Part shown: positions 34,948 to 44,835 of the stretch, piece by piece
Numbering within the stretch: the first letter of the stretch is position 1
How the letters are laid out: each line of letters begins with the position of its first letter
DNA from: Paenibacillus sp. CF384
GTDB taxonomy: Bacteria > Bacillota > Bacilli > Paenibacillales > Paenibacillaceae
DNA length: 64,000 bases
Assembly: GCF_900106745.1 (NCBI RefSeq)
Contig: NZ_FNNV01000008.1
Coordinates: 124,001-188,000, forward strand
Direction: 5' to 3'
Notes under the pieces: model-generated
What the model saw: only the letters and a program-made list of their open reading frames with translations
Told to the model about the DNA's origin: nothing
The model's database searches: none
Translations under genes and position numbers: made by a program

Positions 34948-35622
34948 ATGATGAATCAAGCTGCGGTGTGGAGTAAGGTGGATCAGTATATTGCGGAGCG
35001 GTTGATTGAACAGGATGTTATTCTCGATAACGTGCTAACGAACAATCAAGAAGCGGGATTACCGGTGATTGATGTCTCGCAGGCACAAGGCAAATTCTTA
35101 AACTTGCTTGTACGGCTGCATGGTTCCAAACGAATCTTGGAGATCGGGACTTTGGGCGGTTACAGCACCATCTGGTTAGCGAGAGCCCTTCCTTCAAATG
35201 GCCAACTCGTCACACTTGAGCTCGACCCCCATCATGCACAAATTGCAGCAGCTAATCTAGCTCTTGCACAGGTACAGGATAAAGTTGAAATTAGAGTGGG
35301 CGAAGCTTTGCAGCAATTGGCTCTCATGCGGGACGAGGGCGTGGAGGCCTTCGATTTCATCTTCATTGATGCGGATAAGCCGAACAATCCAGCTTATTTG
35401 AAGTGGGCCCTTCATTTCTCCCATCCCGGAACGGTCATCGTTGGCGATAATGTGGTACGTGGAGGCGAGGTGCTAGACGAGAATAACCCCGATCCTCGTG
35501 TCATAGGGGTGAGACAGTTCTATGATCTCTTGGCAGAAGAGTCCCGAATTACAGCCACTGCGATTCAAACCGTGGGCAGCAAAGGCTACGATGGGTTCAT
35601 GATTGGTCTTGTTACAAGGTGA
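34948..35622 (+). CDS. SAM-dependent O-methyltransferase (catechol-type family 3)
   Basis: 224 aa from the ATG at 34948, with AAGGAGA about seven bases upstream (a GTG at 34942 and an ATG at 34951 are close alternatives). The SAM site is clear (RILEIGTLGGYSTIWLA, then LVTLELDPHH), and the metal/catalytic region reads FDFIFIDADKPNNPAYL and IVGDNVVRGG, as in plant caffeoyl-CoA and bacterial catechol methyltransferases. It would methylate a hydroxyl on a small aromatic or phenolic compound. It is divergent from, and probably controlled by, the LysR protein. Confidence 0.9.
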   Translation: MMNQAAVWSKVDQYIAERLIEQDVILDNVLTNNQEAGLPVIDVSQAQGKFLNLLVRLHGSKRILEIGTLGGYSTIWLARALPSNGQLVTLELDPHHAQIAAANLALAQVQDKVEIRVGEALQQLALMRDEGVEAFDFIFIDADKPNNPAYLKWALHFSHPGTVIVGDNVVRGGEVLDENNPDPRVIGVRQFYDLLAEESRITATAIQTVGSKGYDGFMIGLVTR

Positions 35623-35647
35623 TCGCACACAGCCCGCATATCTCACT

Positions 35648-35675
35648 AAGGCTGCCCGCGCGGTAGCCTTTTCTT
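35648..35675 (+). terminator. Terminator after the methyltransferase gene
   Basis: AAGGCTGCC (35648-35656) and GGTAGCCTT (35662-35670) pair with one mismatch, followed by TTCTT. Confidence 0.7.
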
Positions 35676-35793
35676 ATAAAGTCATATTTCGTATATTTTG
35701 AGTCTACTGTGATCAATGACGCATACCTGAACCTATTCTACAATAACAGTTAAGTATCGTTATCATCCGCATCATCGTATGGGAGAGGATCGT

Positions 35794-36588
35794 ATGTCGG
35801 AAGCATCAAGGCTGCTGGATGGCCGAATTGCACTAGTAACAGGGGCCGGAAGCGGGCTCGGGCGAGCCATTGCCGTTGGCTTGGCAGAACAAGGAGCGAA
35901 GCTCGTACTGGTAGGCCGCCGAGCGGCGAAGCTGGAAGAAACGGCAGCAATCATCCGGGAAGAAGGCGGGACGGCTTACCCGATTGCAGCTGATATTTCG
36001 AAGCTGGATGAAGTAGAGGCGATGGCTCGGCACATTTTCACAAACTATGGCGTCCCGGCCGTAGTCGTGAATGCTGCGGGAGTGTTCAAAGAAATCGGTC
36101 CGATTCTGGAAAGCGATCCAACAGGATGGATGGAAACGATCATGATCAATGCCGTCAGTCCTTATTACATCTGCAGAGCACTGGCGGGCGAAATGGTGAA
36201 GGCGGGGTGGGGGCGCATCATTAACGTTACGTCAGCGGCAGCATTGGCCGAGCCTGAAGGAACTAACAGTGCCTACGCTACGAGCAAAGTGGCGTTGAAT
36301 CACTTTACCAGACAGCTGGCTGCAGAACTTAGCGGAACAGGGGTGACTGCGAACGTGTTTCACCCCGGCGAAGTGAGAACGGAAATGTTCGAAGCCATAA
36401 GGGACAATGTCCGCGTGCCGGGGGAGCTGCAGGACTGGGTGGCTTGGGTGGAGCGAACAGGCGGCGACTCGCCGGCGAAATCTGTCCAGCTTATTGCCGA
36501 TTTGCTAAAGCCGGAGTCGGACTCCATTACCGGCCGATTCCTATGGATAGAGGACGGACTCAAGAAACCCAAATATAGCTGGGATTAG
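35794..36588 (+). CDS. SDR-family oxidoreductase
   Basis: 264 aa from the ATG at 35794, five bases after GAGAGG; an ATG at 35779 would place the ribosome site inside the gene. The cofactor site is TGAGSGLGRAIA, a NAAG-type segment is present (VVNAAGVFKE), and the catalytic Ser plus Tyr161/Lys165 (YATSK) are intact. The product should oxidise or reduce a hydroxyl or keto group with NAD(P). A PhyH-like dioxygenase gene starts 11 bases downstream, so the two probably act on the same compound. Confidence 0.9.
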   Translation: MSEASRLLDGRIALVTGAGSGLGRAIAVGLAEQGAKLVLVGRRAAKLEETAAIIREEGGTAYPIAADISKLDEVEAMARHIFTNYGVPAVVVNAAGVFKEIGPILESDPTGWMETIMINAVSPYYICRALAGEMVKAGWGRIINVTSAAALAEPEGTNSAYATSKVALNHFTRQLAAELSGTGVTANVFHPGEVRTEMFEAIRDNVRVPGELQDWVAWVERTGGDSPAKSVQLIADLLKPESDSITGRFLWIEDGLKKPKYSWD

Positions 36589-36599
36589 GAGTGTTGATC

Positions 36600-37361
36600 A
36601 TGACAACCTTACAATCGCATCTGGATGAGTTTAATCGACAAGGGTTTACGGTATTTCGGGGGGCCATTTCGGAAGCGTGGGCAGACGAGCTGCATGCCGG
36701 GTTGCTGCAATATTTGAAAGAACCGCATTTACCGGGGCAAGGGGACGGATTCCGTACGCGTATGTTCGAGCGGGGAGAAGCGTATATCCGATTGATTGAA
36801 AATGAACCTATCGTCGACTTCGCGGAAGCGCTGCTTGGCGAGAAATGCCATATGTTCTGCATGAATGCGTTCACGACTAAGAAAGGCAAAGGCTTCGATA
36901 CGTGGCATGTGGATGAGGAACTATTCTTCCCGCTGCCTGAAGGAACGGAACTGGATGAGCGTATCCAAATGCCGACTTATCTCATTACGTGCATCTACTA
37001 TTTGGTAGATGTTGCACCAGACATGGGGCCAACGCAGTTGATCCCGACCAGTCATCGGAGCGGTCAGCATCCGCCGGCTAATCAGGATCCGCCGATCTAC
37101 AAAGGGCTAGAACCGGTGACGATTAACGCGCGCAAAGGCGATTGCCTGATCTTCTCCGGGCAAACCTGGCACCGCGGATCGACGAATCAAAGCGATACAG
37201 ATCGCGCCGTGCAGCAAATGATGTACGGGAAGAGATGGATCTCGCAGCGATTCTGGCCATTCATTAACTACGTAATGCCGCAGGATGTCATTGATTACGC
37301 GGAAGGGAATCCTCGTCTTAGACGGCTGCTGGGCTTTCATCAGCACGGTCCTTACGGATGA
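36600..37361 (+). CDS. Phytanoyl-CoA dioxygenase-like (PhyH) non-haem iron enzyme
   Basis: 253 aa from the ATG at 36600 (AGGAG eight bases upstream). The Fe(II)/2-oxoglutarate facial triad can be seen: His103 and Asp105 in TWHVDEELFF, and the distal His191 in QTWHRGSTN. An Arg that would bind 2-oxoglutarate follows in the same segment. It should hydroxylate a small metabolite. It is in an operon with the SDR dehydrogenase, which could oxidise the resulting hydroxyl. Confidence 0.85.
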   Translation: MTTLQSHLDEFNRQGFTVFRGAISEAWADELHAGLLQYLKEPHLPGQGDGFRTRMFERGEAYIRLIENEPIVDFAEALLGEKCHMFCMNAFTTKKGKGFDTWHVDEELFFPLPEGTELDERIQMPTYLITCIYYLVDVAPDMGPTQLIPTSHRSGQHPPANQDPPIYKGLEPVTINARKGDCLIFSGQTWHRGSTNQSDTDRAVQQMMYGKRWISQRFWPFINYVMPQDVIDYAEGNPRLRRLLGFHQHGPYG

Positions 37362-37384
37362 CATTCCTATTTACGCTTAATTAG

Positions 37385-37430
37385 AAGCCGTTGTTTTGCT
37401 GCCTTAAGCAGCAGGGCAGCGGCTTTATTC
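37385..37430 (+). terminator. Terminator after the SDR-PhyH pair
   Basis: AAGCCG (37385-37390) pairs with CGGCTT (37420-37425), enclosing a second stem, GCTGC/GCAGC. TATT follows. Confidence 0.65.
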
Positions 37431-37634
37431 CTGTGCGCTGTTTACGAAACTAGCGATAATAACCGTAATCATGTCATGGCTATTCGTATATTACGACTAG
37501 CCCTTTCCGTTATGATTAATCCAAGTATCGACATTTTCTTAGGAATCGGGTTACAATTTGCATTACCATCGCGCTTGTCCTTATTGTTCATACCGGACTG
37601 AGGTCGATTGATTGACGCAGGGAGAGGTAAGCCA

Positions 37635-39416
37635 ATGAACCAGAAGAGAACATTGCGTTTCAAATTCATCCTCGGTTTTTTTATCGTAACGACGCCGTTG
37701 ATTTTTTTTCTGTTCTATAATAATTTCTATGCGATGAATGTCGTGCGTACGGAGGTATCCCAGTCGTATTATAATTTCCTCGAAACGCAGGTCTCCTCTC
37801 TCGATCAAACGTTGGAGGAAACGAACAATTATATTTTGCGCCTTGGAAGCAGCGATTTCTCCTACACGAATTTGATACCGCTTACACTGTATCCGAAGGA
37901 GAACGGCGATTATTTTATGGCCAAACAGTGGTTATTGCGCAAGTTCGATGATGATCTCAGCGTTTACAAAGGAATCAAAACCTTCTTCGTTTATTCGAAG
38001 AAGAATAATGACATGATCAGTGTCAAGAAGAGCTATGAAGATACCCAGGAATTTGACGGCGTCCTGTATTCCTTCTTCGAACGGCATGCGAATGACATGG
38101 ATACGCAGAACTGGACGGTCACTTCCTGGTCGGGTAAGTATTACTTGGTTCGTGTCATTCCGATCAGCCCGAATGAAATCAATCGAGAGCTGTATGTAGG
38201 CGCATTAATCGATATTGATCACTTAATACAACCGCTTAAACAATCTAATTTCGGGAACAGCGGGAAAGAGCTGCTGCTGATGTCGAACGCGGGCACTTCC
38301 CTGATCGAAACGACCCTCTCTTCCGATAACGTGAATGAAATCGTGAAGAAGCTCGAACACAACGAGATGAAGTACGTCTCCTTTACGAAGTCATCGAGCG
38401 GGAGCAAGTATATGCTTGTCGGCCTTCCTTTTCAATATGCGCCGATTAGCCTGGCCGTCTTCATACCGGAGAAAGTCGTGCTGCAGAAGCTGTTATATTT
38501 TCAACGCCTGCTCTTCTTGCTCCCCATCGGGTTAATTATCATCCTTGCTTTCTACTTGTTATTCGTGAAGAACGTCCTGCTGCGGCCCATGAACATTCTG
38601 ATCAAAGGGATGCAGAGCATCGGCCGGGGGAACCTGGATGTGAGGCTTGCTGACCATTCCACCAAAGAGTTCTCCTTCCTGGTCGAGACGTTTAACAAGA
38701 TGGCCTCGCAAATGCAAGGCTTGAAAATCAACGTATACGAGGAAATGCTGCGCGCGCAGAGGGCGGAATTCAATCATCTGCAAGCGCAAATTAACCCACA
38801 CTTCTATTTAAACTCCCTGAATATTATATTCAGCCTCTCGGTGCTGGAAGAGAATTTGCTGGTTCAGAAGATGACCGAGCATTTGGGCGATTATTTCCGC
38901 TTCATTACTCGTTCCCACCGGGATACGATCACGCTGGCTGAAGAGATCGGACATATCGAGAACTATTTGGAAATTCAGAAGCTTCGATTCCCGGAGAAGT
39001 TAACCTTTGAGATTACAGTCCCTGACACGTTCAAGCCATACAGTATCTCTCCCTTAATCGTTCAACCCTTTGTTGAGAATGCGATCATACACGGAATGGA
39101 TAAAGGCAAAGCGATCTTTCACATTGCGATCACGGTGAGCCAATCCGAAGAGTCGGCCGATTGCTATGAAGTGAGAATCAGCGATAGCGGTAAAGGCTTT
39201 GCTCCTGATAAACTGCAGCTGTTCCAAGCCGGTCAATATGCCGAAGGCCAGGGCTCGGGCGATAAACATCTCGGTATTTGGAATGTACACCATCGCTTAC
39301 GGATGAAGTATGGTGAGGGATTCCGTATTCTGTTCGAGAATGGAGCCGTTAAAGGGGCAGTCGTCCGCTTAATTATTCCCAAACAGTCACCATATGAAGA
39401 ACAGGGGGATCTCTAG
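37635..39416 (+). CDS. YesM-type sensor histidine kinase (second system)
   Basis: 593 aa from the ATG at 37635, eight bases after GGGAGAGG. A membrane helix (about 10-32), an extracellular sensor domain (to about 285), a second helix (about 290-315), HAMP, and the YesM kinase core with phospho-acceptor His389 in INPHFYLNSLNII. The HATPase domain has VQPFVENAIIHG and ISDSGKGF. It is paired with the YesN regulator that overlaps its region by a single-base gap, and it should sense the substrate of the transporter at 41211-44768. Confidence 0.92.
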   Translation: MNQKRTLRFKFILGFFIVTTPLIFFLFYNNFYAMNVVRTEVSQSYYNFLETQVSSLDQTLEETNNYILRLGSSDFSYTNLIPLTLYPKENGDYFMAKQWLLRKFDDDLSVYKGIKTFFVYSKKNNDMISVKKSYEDTQEFDGVLYSFFERHANDMDTQNWTVTSWSGKYYLVRVIPISPNEINRELYVGALIDIDHLIQPLKQSNFGNSGKELLLMSNAGTSLIETTLSSDNVNEIVKKLEHNEMKYVSFTKSSSGSKYMLVGLPFQYAPISLAVFIPEKVVLQKLLYFQRLLFLLPIGLIIILAFYLLFVKNVLLRPMNILIKGMQSIGRGNLDVRLADHSTKEFSFLVETFNKMASQMQGLKINVYEEMLRAQRAEFNHLQAQINPHFYLNSLNIIFSLSVLEENLLVQKMTEHLGDYFRFITRSHRDTITLAEEIGHIENYLEIQKLRFPEKLTFEITVPDTFKPYSISPLIVQPFVENAIIHGMDKGKAIFHIAITVSQSEESADCYEVRISDSGKGFAPDKLQLFQAGQYAEGQGSGDKHLGIWNVHHRLRMKYGEGFRILFENGAVKGAVVRLIIPKQSPYEEQGDL

Positions 39417-39417
39417 C

Positions 39418-41046
39418 ATGTATAAGTTACTTATCGTAGATGATGAAGTCTATGCAATTAAAGCGTTGCTGCGAGGGATCGATTGGAAGGGGTTAGGCTA
39501 CAGCGAGGTGTACAGCGCGAGCGACGCAGATGAAGCGATGGAGATTATTCGATCCGTGAGCATCGATGTGCTGCTGTGCGATATTGAAATGCCTGACAGC
39601 AATGGACTTGATCTGGTTGGCTGGGTTAGAGAGCACAGCACGTCGATCGTGCCGGTTTTCTTGACCGGTCATGCTGATTTCGCCTACGCACAACAGGCCA
39701 TTCGCCTGGGCAGCTATGAATATTTACTGAAGCCTGTTAACTATGATCAGCTAAGAACGGTCATGGTGAAGGTACAGGAGCGGGTAGAAGATCTGAGGAA
39801 GGTCGAGCAATTCGATGAACGCTTCCAAACCTATGAGAAGCTGTGGGAGAAGCAGAAGCCGCTGCTGACCGAACGATTCTGGCAGGATATATTAGCTCAG
39901 CGCCTCATTCCGACCGCGGACAATTTGATGGAGCAGCTTCCTGCGTATCATGTCACGTTTGACCCGAAAACATGGATTTTGCCAATTCTGCTTAGTGTGG
40001 AGATGTGGAGCAAGGAGTTCAATCTGCGCGATGAAGAAATCATGGAGTACGCATTGCGGAATGCGGCGGCCGAGATGTTTCTGCAATCCCATGCAGGTGA
40101 CGTCATTCAAGATCGCAACGGCCTTCATTTCATCCTCATTTATTTGACGAACCCTGCAGAAGCCGATAAGGATGAATGGCATGCCAAATGTCAGGACTAT
40201 ATTGACGTTTGTTCACGATTGTTCTATTGCAGCTTGTCTTGTTATATCGGACGGCCGACAGAGATAATCGATCTATCGGAAAGCTATCATGCGCTGCTGG
40301 AGCTAGAGGCTCGCAATATTGCGAATACGAGAGTTGTCCAATTCCAGCAGGAGAGCACGGGCAGCGTGTCGACGAAACCGATTAAAGCGCCGGTCCATAT
40401 TGAATGCGCGGATTGGGTCGTGCTGTTCGAGTTAGGGAAGAAAGAGGAGCTCATGAAGCGATTGGAGGCTATCCTTGCAGAGCTTCGGGAGGACCAAGCC
40501 AGTGCCGCCGCTGAAACGATTGATGCCCTGTATCACTCCATCTTACATATGGTGTACCAAGTGTCGCATAAGCATGGACGGTCCGTGAAGGAAATGCTGG
40601 GTACGGGGAAGTGGTTTGGGGATGCATCGGCTACCCGTTCCATTGCTCACTTCCAGCAATGGGCCGCACGTGTTATTACAGCAGGAATTGAGTATATGCA
40701 GGTCATGCGGATGGACAGCTCCGCCATTATCGAGAAGATCAGGCAGTACGTGCAAGCGAATTTGAAGGATGTGATGAGGGAAGGGATCGCCTCTCATGTG
40801 CATTTGAATTCCGCCTATCTGTCCAGGCTGTTTAAGAAAGAAACAGGGCAAACCTTGATGGACTACATCATTACCGTTCGCATGAATCAAACCAAGATCA
40901 TGCTCATCGAAACGGATCTAAAGATCAGTGAAATCTGTGAATCTATGGGATACGAAAACTTCTCTCACTTTAGTAAAATTTTCAAAAAACAAGTCGGCGT
41001 TCATCCGCAAGAATTTCGCAAGCGATATCAATTGCTGGATAAATAA
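39418..41046 (+). CDS. YesN-type response regulator with AraC domain (second system)
   Basis: 542 aa from the ATG at 39418, chosen because AGGGGGATC precedes it; an ATG at 39394 lies inside the kinase gene. Receiver domain with VDDE, Asp55 (LLCDIEMPDSNG) and YLLKPVN; a long central segment; C-terminal AraC helix-turn-helix (about 437-538: HLNSAYLSRLFKKETG and ISEICESMGYENFSHFSKIF). Likely activator of the downstream transporter, dioxygenase and beta-galactosidase genes. Confidence 0.93.
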   Translation: MYKLLIVDDEVYAIKALLRGIDWKGLGYSEVYSASDADEAMEIIRSVSIDVLLCDIEMPDSNGLDLVGWVREHSTSIVPVFLTGHADFAYAQQAIRLGSYEYLLKPVNYDQLRTVMVKVQERVEDLRKVEQFDERFQTYEKLWEKQKPLLTERFWQDILAQRLIPTADNLMEQLPAYHVTFDPKTWILPILLSVEMWSKEFNLRDEEIMEYALRNAAAEMFLQSHAGDVIQDRNGLHFILIYLTNPAEADKDEWHAKCQDYIDVCSRLFYCSLSCYIGRPTEIIDLSESYHALLELEARNIANTRVVQFQQESTGSVSTKPIKAPVHIECADWVVLFELGKKEELMKRLEAILAELREDQASAAAETIDALYHSILHMVYQVSHKHGRSVKEMLGTGKWFGDASATRSIAHFQQWAARVITAGIEYMQVMRMDSSAIIEKIRQYVQANLKDVMREGIASHVHLNSAYLSRLFKKETGQTLMDYIITVRMNQTKIMLIETDLKISEICESMGYENFSHFSKIFKKQVGVHPQEFRKRYQLLDK

Positions 41047-41058
41047 GTGCAAGAACAG

Positions 41059-41100
41059 ACCCTCGGTGAGCGATCCATTGTTCATCCGAGGGTTTATTTT
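41059..41100 (+). terminator. Terminator after the second two-component pair
   Basis: ACCCTCGG (41059-41066) and CCGAGGGT (41086-41093) form the stem, extended by TGA/TCA, followed by TTATTTTATT. The transporter genes therefore have their own promoter; TATAAT at 41150-41155 is the best -10, with no convincing -35, as expected of an activated promoter. Confidence 0.75.
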
Positions 41101-41210
41101 ATTGCTGTCATAATAACGGCAATGAGGTCATTCCACTTCGTAGAAAGCCTATAATCGAGACTCTATAATAAAGGTAACAGATGGGGATAACGAGAGAGAA
41201 GGTGCTGAAT

Positions 41211-42158
41211 ATGGGTAATAAACCCATTAATAATCAATACAAAACATCCTTTATGAAGAAAGTATATCAAAATCGCTATTTATTACTCATGTTGCTGCCA
41301 GGCGTCATTTACTTGATTATTAACAACTACATTCCGATGCTAGGGTCGGTTGTCGCTTTCAAAAGCATCAATTACGCGCTGGGTTACTTGAAGAGCCCAT
41401 GGGTCGGATTCGACAATTTCGAGTTTCTGTTTAACTCAAGCGATGCCTGGGTCATTACGCGAAATACGATCTTGTACAATCTAGTATTTATCGTCCTTAC
41501 CCTGGTCAGTGCCGTAACATTCGCTATCCTGCTGAACGAGCTGCGCAACCGCTTCTTCTCTAATTTGTATCAGAGCATCATGTTCCTCCCTTACTTTCTG
41601 TCTGCAGTTGTCGTAGGGTATCTTGGTTACTCGATGCTGAGCCAAGAGTTTGGCTTCATAAACACAATTCTATTGGCTCCACTCGGCATTGAACCGATTG
41701 CGTGGTATAGCGAGCCGAAATACTGGCCGTTCATCTTGCCGATCGTCTACATTTGGAAGAACGTAGGCTACTCCATCGTAATTTACTTAGCGGCCATTAT
41801 CAGTATCGACAAGGAGTACTATGAGGCTGCCATAACCGACGGTGCAACCAAGTGGCAGTTAATCCGAAACATTACACTGCCTTCCATCAAGCCGATGATG
41901 ATCATTCTGACCTTGCTCGCAGTCGGCCATATCTTAAATGCAGATTTCGGTTTGTTTTATCAATTGCCGCTTGATGCGGGAGCTTTATATTCCACAACCA
42001 ACGTCATTGATACGTACGTCTACCGGGCTTTGATTCGATTGGGAGATACCGGAATGTCGTCGGCAGCGGGCATGTATCAGTCGGTAGTCGGATTTGTACT
42101 AGTCGTTAGTGTAAATTTCCTGGTACGCAAAATAGACAAAGAGAATGCACTCTTTTAG
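41211..42158 (+). CDS. LplB-type carbohydrate ABC permease
   Basis: 315 aa from the ATG at 41211 with GAGAGAAGG upstream (ATG 41181 is less well placed). Six helices with the LplB-type entry (LLMLLPGVIYLIINNYIPMLG and PWVGFDNFEFLF), and the EAA loop YEAAITDGATKWQLIRNITL. It forms a channel with the YtcP-type permease next door. No ATPase gene is nearby. Confidence 0.92.
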   Translation: MGNKPINNQYKTSFMKKVYQNRYLLLMLLPGVIYLIINNYIPMLGSVVAFKSINYALGYLKSPWVGFDNFEFLFNSSDAWVITRNTILYNLVFIVLTLVSAVTFAILLNELRNRFFSNLYQSIMFLPYFLSAVVVGYLGYSMLSQEFGFINTILLAPLGIEPIAWYSEPKYWPFILPIVYIWKNVGYSIVIYLAAIISIDKEYYEAAITDGATKWQLIRNITLPSIKPMMIILTLLAVGHILNADFGLFYQLPLDAGALYSTTNVIDTYVYRALIRLGDTGMSSAAGMYQSVVGFVLVVSVNFLVRKIDKENALF

Positions 42159-42176
42159 AACAGGAGGAGGAGAAGC

Positions 42177-43139
42177 TTGGAAACTACATCATCGGTCAAC
42201 TATTCTTTGCAAGATGAACCTTCGGCTGTAAGAAGGAATCAGCGAGACATACTGGCTGTCTCAACAAAGTCCAATATCATTCTAAACATCATCTTTATCC
42301 TATACGGTTGTCTGTGTCTTCTTCCCATCTTATTAGTCGTAGGCGTTTCCTTCTCGGATGAGAAATCGATCGCACTCCACGGCTATAAATTAATACCTGA
42401 GAAATTCAGCTTGTCCGCATATGAGTATTTGTGGTTCGATATTCACAGTATTATTACGGCTTACGGGATTTCGATCTTAGTTACGGTTGTCGGAACCATA
42501 GCCGGCATCATTATGACTGCCTTGTTCGCTTATCCGTTATCGAGGGGAGACTTTCACTTCCGCGGCTTCTTCTCTTTCTTTATCTTCTTCACGATGATAT
42601 TCAGCGGCGGTCTGGTGCCATGGTACTTGGTATACACGAATCTCCTTCATCTAAAGGATACTATCTTCGCCTTGATCGTCCCGGGACTGCTCATGAACGC
42701 CTTCTACGTGATCATTATGAGAACGTTCTTTCAAACGACAATTCATCCCTCGATCATTGAATCCGCAACGATGGAGGGGGCAGGTGAAGGCCGCATTCTC
42801 GTACAGATTGTTGTCCCGTTATCGCTTCCTGTCTTTGCCACAATCGGATTGTTTTACTCCCTTGGTTATTGGAACGGCTGGTACAACAGTCTGATCTTCA
42901 TCAATAATGATGACATCATCAATCTCCAGTACATGATGTACAAGGTGTTAATGAACCTGCAGTTCTTGCTGGCAAACGCTCAAGCAGGGGGGCCGAGCTC
43001 TACGGAGATCGCCAACTTACCGAGTGAATCCGTACGTATGGCCATGTGTATTGTTGGCACGGGGCCGATGGTGTTCGCCTATCCATTCTTCCAGAAGTAC
43101 TTCGTCAAAGGATTGACGGTAGGCGCTGTAAAAGGCTAA
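42177..43139 (+). CDS. YtcP-type carbohydrate ABC permease
   Basis: 320 aa from a TTG at 42177, six bases after GGAGGAGG. Six helices; the EAA-like loop is IESATMEGAGEGRILVQIVV, in the form typical of YtcP proteins. Partner of the LplB-type permease; gene order LplB, YtcP, then binding protein is the standard one for this transporter class. Confidence 0.92.
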   Translation: METTSSVNYSLQDEPSAVRRNQRDILAVSTKSNIILNIIFILYGCLCLLPILLVVGVSFSDEKSIALHGYKLIPEKFSLSAYEYLWFDIHSIITAYGISILVTVVGTIAGIIMTALFAYPLSRGDFHFRGFFSFFIFFTMIFSGGLVPWYLVYTNLLHLKDTIFALIVPGLLMNAFYVIIMRTFFQTTIHPSIIESATMEGAGEGRILVQIVVPLSLPVFATIGLFYSLGYWNGWYNSLIFINNDDIINLQYMMYKVLMNLQFLLANAQAGGPSSTEIANLPSESVRMAMCIVGTGPMVFAYPFFQKYFVKGLTVGAVKG

Positions 43140-43187
43140 AACTAGCATGGCTAGTTAGCATAGATAAATATACTCAGGAGGGTTTGT

Positions 43188-44768
43188 ATGAAGAAAATGA
43201 AAAAAGCAGCTCCACTCGTTGTAGCCTCTATTGTTTCAGCGTCTCTGTTGTTGTCAGGCTGTGGAAAAAACAACGATCAAAGTGCAAGCAACGAGCAGGC
43301 CGCTACTAATACGAAGCAAGAAACGACGGCGACCAATGAAACCGCCACCACGACCAATGAAGCTCCTGCCACGCCGGAACTGGCGCCATACAAACTCAAG
43401 ATGGTCGTGCCGGGCGGAGCGGTGCCGAAGGACTTGGCATTGGTCAACGAGGAAGTCAGCAAGTATCTAAAGGATAAAATTAACGCATCGTTCGAGTTGG
43501 ATGTTATCGACTGGGGCAGCTGGCAGGACAAAGTGAACTTGAAGTTTGCATCAAGCGAGCAGTTTGACTTGCTTCAAACGATGAACTGGGATAACTTCGG
43601 TACCAAGATTCAACAAGGCAACATTATCGACTTGACCGATCTGATCGATAAGAATGCACCGGATCTGAAATCCGTAATCAACCCGGCGCTGCTTGAAGGT
43701 TCGAAGGTGAATGGACGCAATTATGGCATTCCTATCAATAAAGAGCTAGCCAGCCAAGCAGGTGTCATGCTCCGCAAAGATTTGGTGGATAAATACAAAA
43801 TCGATATCACTCAAATTAAAAAGGTCGAAGACTTAGAACCGATCTACCAAATGATCAAAGAGAAAGAAGCCGGCGTAACTCCGCTCTACTTGAATAAAGA
43901 TACAAGCGTGGATTGGATCTTTAATCCCATGAATTTCGAAGATTTGGGAGACGCCACCCCGGGATCGGTAGTACGCGGAGCCAACGACTTTAAAGTCGTG
44001 TCCAGCATTGAAACGCCTCAAGTGAAAGCGGAATTGGATCTGGCACGCAAATGGTTCCAGGCCGGCTATGTAAACAAGGATGCGGCAACAGCAGCAGATA
44101 TCTCGGGAGCACTCAAAGCGGGTAAAGCTTTCTCTTACGTCCAGCAGCTGAAGCCGGGTAAAGATGCGGAAGATAGTTTGGCTAACGGCGTTGAATTTGT
44201 ACAGGTGGAGTTAACCAAGCCCATTGTCAGAACGGCAGATACAACGGGTTCAATGACATCGATCTCCAGAACCTCGAAGGATCCGGATCGTGCGATGATG
44301 TTCCTGAATCTCCTTTACACCGACAAATACTTAGTTAACCTGCTTGCATTCGGTATTGAAGGTAAGCACTTCGTGAAGAAATCCGATAACGTAATCGATT
44401 TCCCGGAAGGCGTAGATGCTGCAACATCAGGTTACGTGCTTAACGGCGCTTGGATGTTCGGTAATCAGTTTAACGATTATCTGTGGGCCAATGAGAACCC
44501 GGCTAAATGGGACAATTTCTTGAAGTTCAACGAATCCGCGGAGAAGTCGAGCGTGCTTGGATTTGTCTTTAACCCAGAACCGGTTAAGAATGAAATCGCG
44601 GCATTCAACAACGCGAAGAAGGAATTCGAGCCTGCTCTGTTCACCGGAACTGTTGATCCTAATGAATTCCTGCCTAAGTACATCAATAAAATGAAGTCCA
44701 TCGGGGTCGATAAAATCATTGCAGAGAAGCAGAAGCAGCTGGATGAATGGGTAAAAACGGCGAAGTAA
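43188..44768 (+). CDS. LplA-type solute-binding lipoprotein
   Basis: 526 aa. Lipoprotein signal ending LLLSGC (Cys25), a Thr/Asn/Ala-rich linker (about 32-62), then the long binding domain typical of the LplA group (YKLKMVVPGG; NYGIPINKELASQAG; MTSISRTSKDPDRAMMFLN). The ATG at 43188 follows AGGAGGG. It should bind an oligosaccharide, plausibly galactose-containing because a GH35 enzyme is encoded downstream (inference). Confidence 0.92.
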   Translation: MKKMKKAAPLVVASIVSASLLLSGCGKNNDQSASNEQAATNTKQETTATNETATTTNEAPATPELAPYKLKMVVPGGAVPKDLALVNEEVSKYLKDKINASFELDVIDWGSWQDKVNLKFASSEQFDLLQTMNWDNFGTKIQQGNIIDLTDLIDKNAPDLKSVINPALLEGSKVNGRNYGIPINKELASQAGVMLRKDLVDKYKIDITQIKKVEDLEPIYQMIKEKEAGVTPLYLNKDTSVDWIFNPMNFEDLGDATPGSVVRGANDFKVVSSIETPQVKAELDLARKWFQAGYVNKDAATAADISGALKAGKAFSYVQQLKPGKDAEDSLANGVEFVQVELTKPIVRTADTTGSMTSISRTSKDPDRAMMFLNLLYTDKYLVNLLAFGIEGKHFVKKSDNVIDFPEGVDAATSGYVLNGAWMFGNQFNDYLWANENPAKWDNFLKFNESAEKSSVLGFVFNPEPVKNEIAAFNNAKKEFEPALFTGTVDPNEFLPKYINKMKSIGVDKIIAEKQKQLDEWVKTAK

Positions 44769-44783
44769 TTAATCTACATCTCA

Positions 44784-44818
44784 AAGGCTGACGCTCTTCG
44801 GAGCGTTAGCCTTATTTA
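44784..44818 (+). terminator. Strong hairpin between binding protein and downstream enzymes
   Basis: AAGGCTGACGCTC (44784-44796) pairs with GAGCGTTAGCCTT (44801-44813) around a TTCG tetraloop, followed by ATTT. It probably lowers expression of the enzyme genes relative to the binding protein. Confidence 0.75.
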
Positions 44819-44835
44819 TACCAAGGAGGGATCGG